From NCBI GenBank assembly GCA_035536235.1, contig DATLOQ010000110.1, positions 1 through 5,591 of the forward strand: a stretch of DNA of 5,591 bases, given 5' to 3'. The position numbers were made by a program, and so were the translations under genes. A model generated the notes under the pieces. That model was not told where the DNA came from and did no database searches. It saw nothing but the letters and a program-made list of their open reading frames with translations. Positions 5,466 through 5,591 of this stretch are shown piece after piece. Source of the DNA: DATLNF01 sp035536235 (GTDB lineage: Bacteria; Actinomycetota; Actinomycetes; BP-191). The stretch's first letter is position 1. Each line of letters opens with the position of its first letter.

Positions 5466-5591
5466 GAGTGGGACGTCATCGTCGTCGGCGCCGGACCGGC
5501 CGGAGCCGCCGCAGCGCGTGAGGCCGCAACCCACGGGGTCCGGGTGCGGCGCGTGGACCGCGCCGAGCCACCCCGCTACAAGTGCTGCGGC
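5457..5591 (+). CDS. N-terminus of a geranylgeranyl reductase-family FAD oxidoreductase, runs off right edge
   Basis: The 45 codons to the window edge encode the FAD-binding start of the flavoenzyme family seen on the other strand. VIVVGAGPAG has the GxGxxG Rossmann motif, the acidic residue ending the second strand is in VDRAEPP, and RYKCCG begins the family's conserved Cys-Gly motif. The frame is open at the right edge. No ATG, GTG or TTG lies in frame where the protein should begin: the codon before ATEWDV is CTG (5457-5459). The natural start may have been ATG or GTG, with its first base replaced at the junction. There is no ribosome binding site. The segment RVRRVD is more basic than the usual hydrophobic strand, which could be a variant or a sequence error. 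It may be the missing N-terminus of the minus-strand gene, inverted, or the start of a second copy. Confidence 0.8.
   Translation, partial: MATEWDVIVVGAGPAGAAAAREAATHGVRVRRVDRAEPPRYKCCG

Noticed and set aside
5463..5534. N-terminal extension of the minus-strand reductase up to the ATG at 5534
   Set aside because: Those codons are the reverse complement of an unmistakable FAD-binding GxGxxG segment on the plus strand, so they are not native protein.

Overview
The window is GC-rich, with G or C in most third codon positions, and its gene families are typical of high-GC Actinomycetota. I cannot place it to genus. There are no RNA genes, CRISPR arrays, transposases or phage genes in it, and coding density is high. 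No gene-free stretch reaches 300 bases; the longest gap is 175 bases, at 3033-3207.

Layout, left to right. A minus-strand pair occupies 1-1951. An ATP-grasp ligase resembling the pheganomycin peptide ligase PGM1 (368-1951) is followed 11 bases later by the start of a short-chain dehydrogenase (SDR), which runs off the left edge. A 94-base divergent intergenic region (1952-2045) separates this pair from a plus-strand heme-oxygenase-like diiron oxidase (HDO) family protein (2046-3032). After a 175-base gap with an inverted repeat and a probable leaderless promoter comes a complete arginine deiminase gene, arcA (3208-4413). It converges on a minus-strand FAD-dependent oxidoreductase of the geranylgeranyl reductase family (C-terminal part 4512 to about 5462). 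The 98-base gap between them holds a three-arm repeat that can form alternative hairpins.

The strangest feature is at the right end. The minus-strand reductase lacks its FAD-binding N-terminus. Immediately next to its broken end, on the opposite strand (about 5457-5591), lies the N-terminus of the same kind of enzyme, with the Rossmann glycine motif and an RYKCCG motif. The two pieces are joined head to head with no promoter, ribosome binding site or normal start codon between them. This is either an inversion breakpoint inside one gene (natural or invertible), a truncated copy beside a paralogue, or a fold-back chimera from DNA amplification or assembly. The sequence alone cannot decide, but the artefact explanation must be tested first.

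How the genes may work together: the ATP-grasp ligase and SDR probably form one transcript, and the diiron protein is divergently transcribed from the same control region. An amide-bond-forming ligase, an N/C-oxidising diiron family and an arginine-guanidine enzyme within 5 kb would fit a small specialised-metabolite locus built on an amino acid such as arginine. All these families are also common singly in actinobacteria, so this is a hypothesis.
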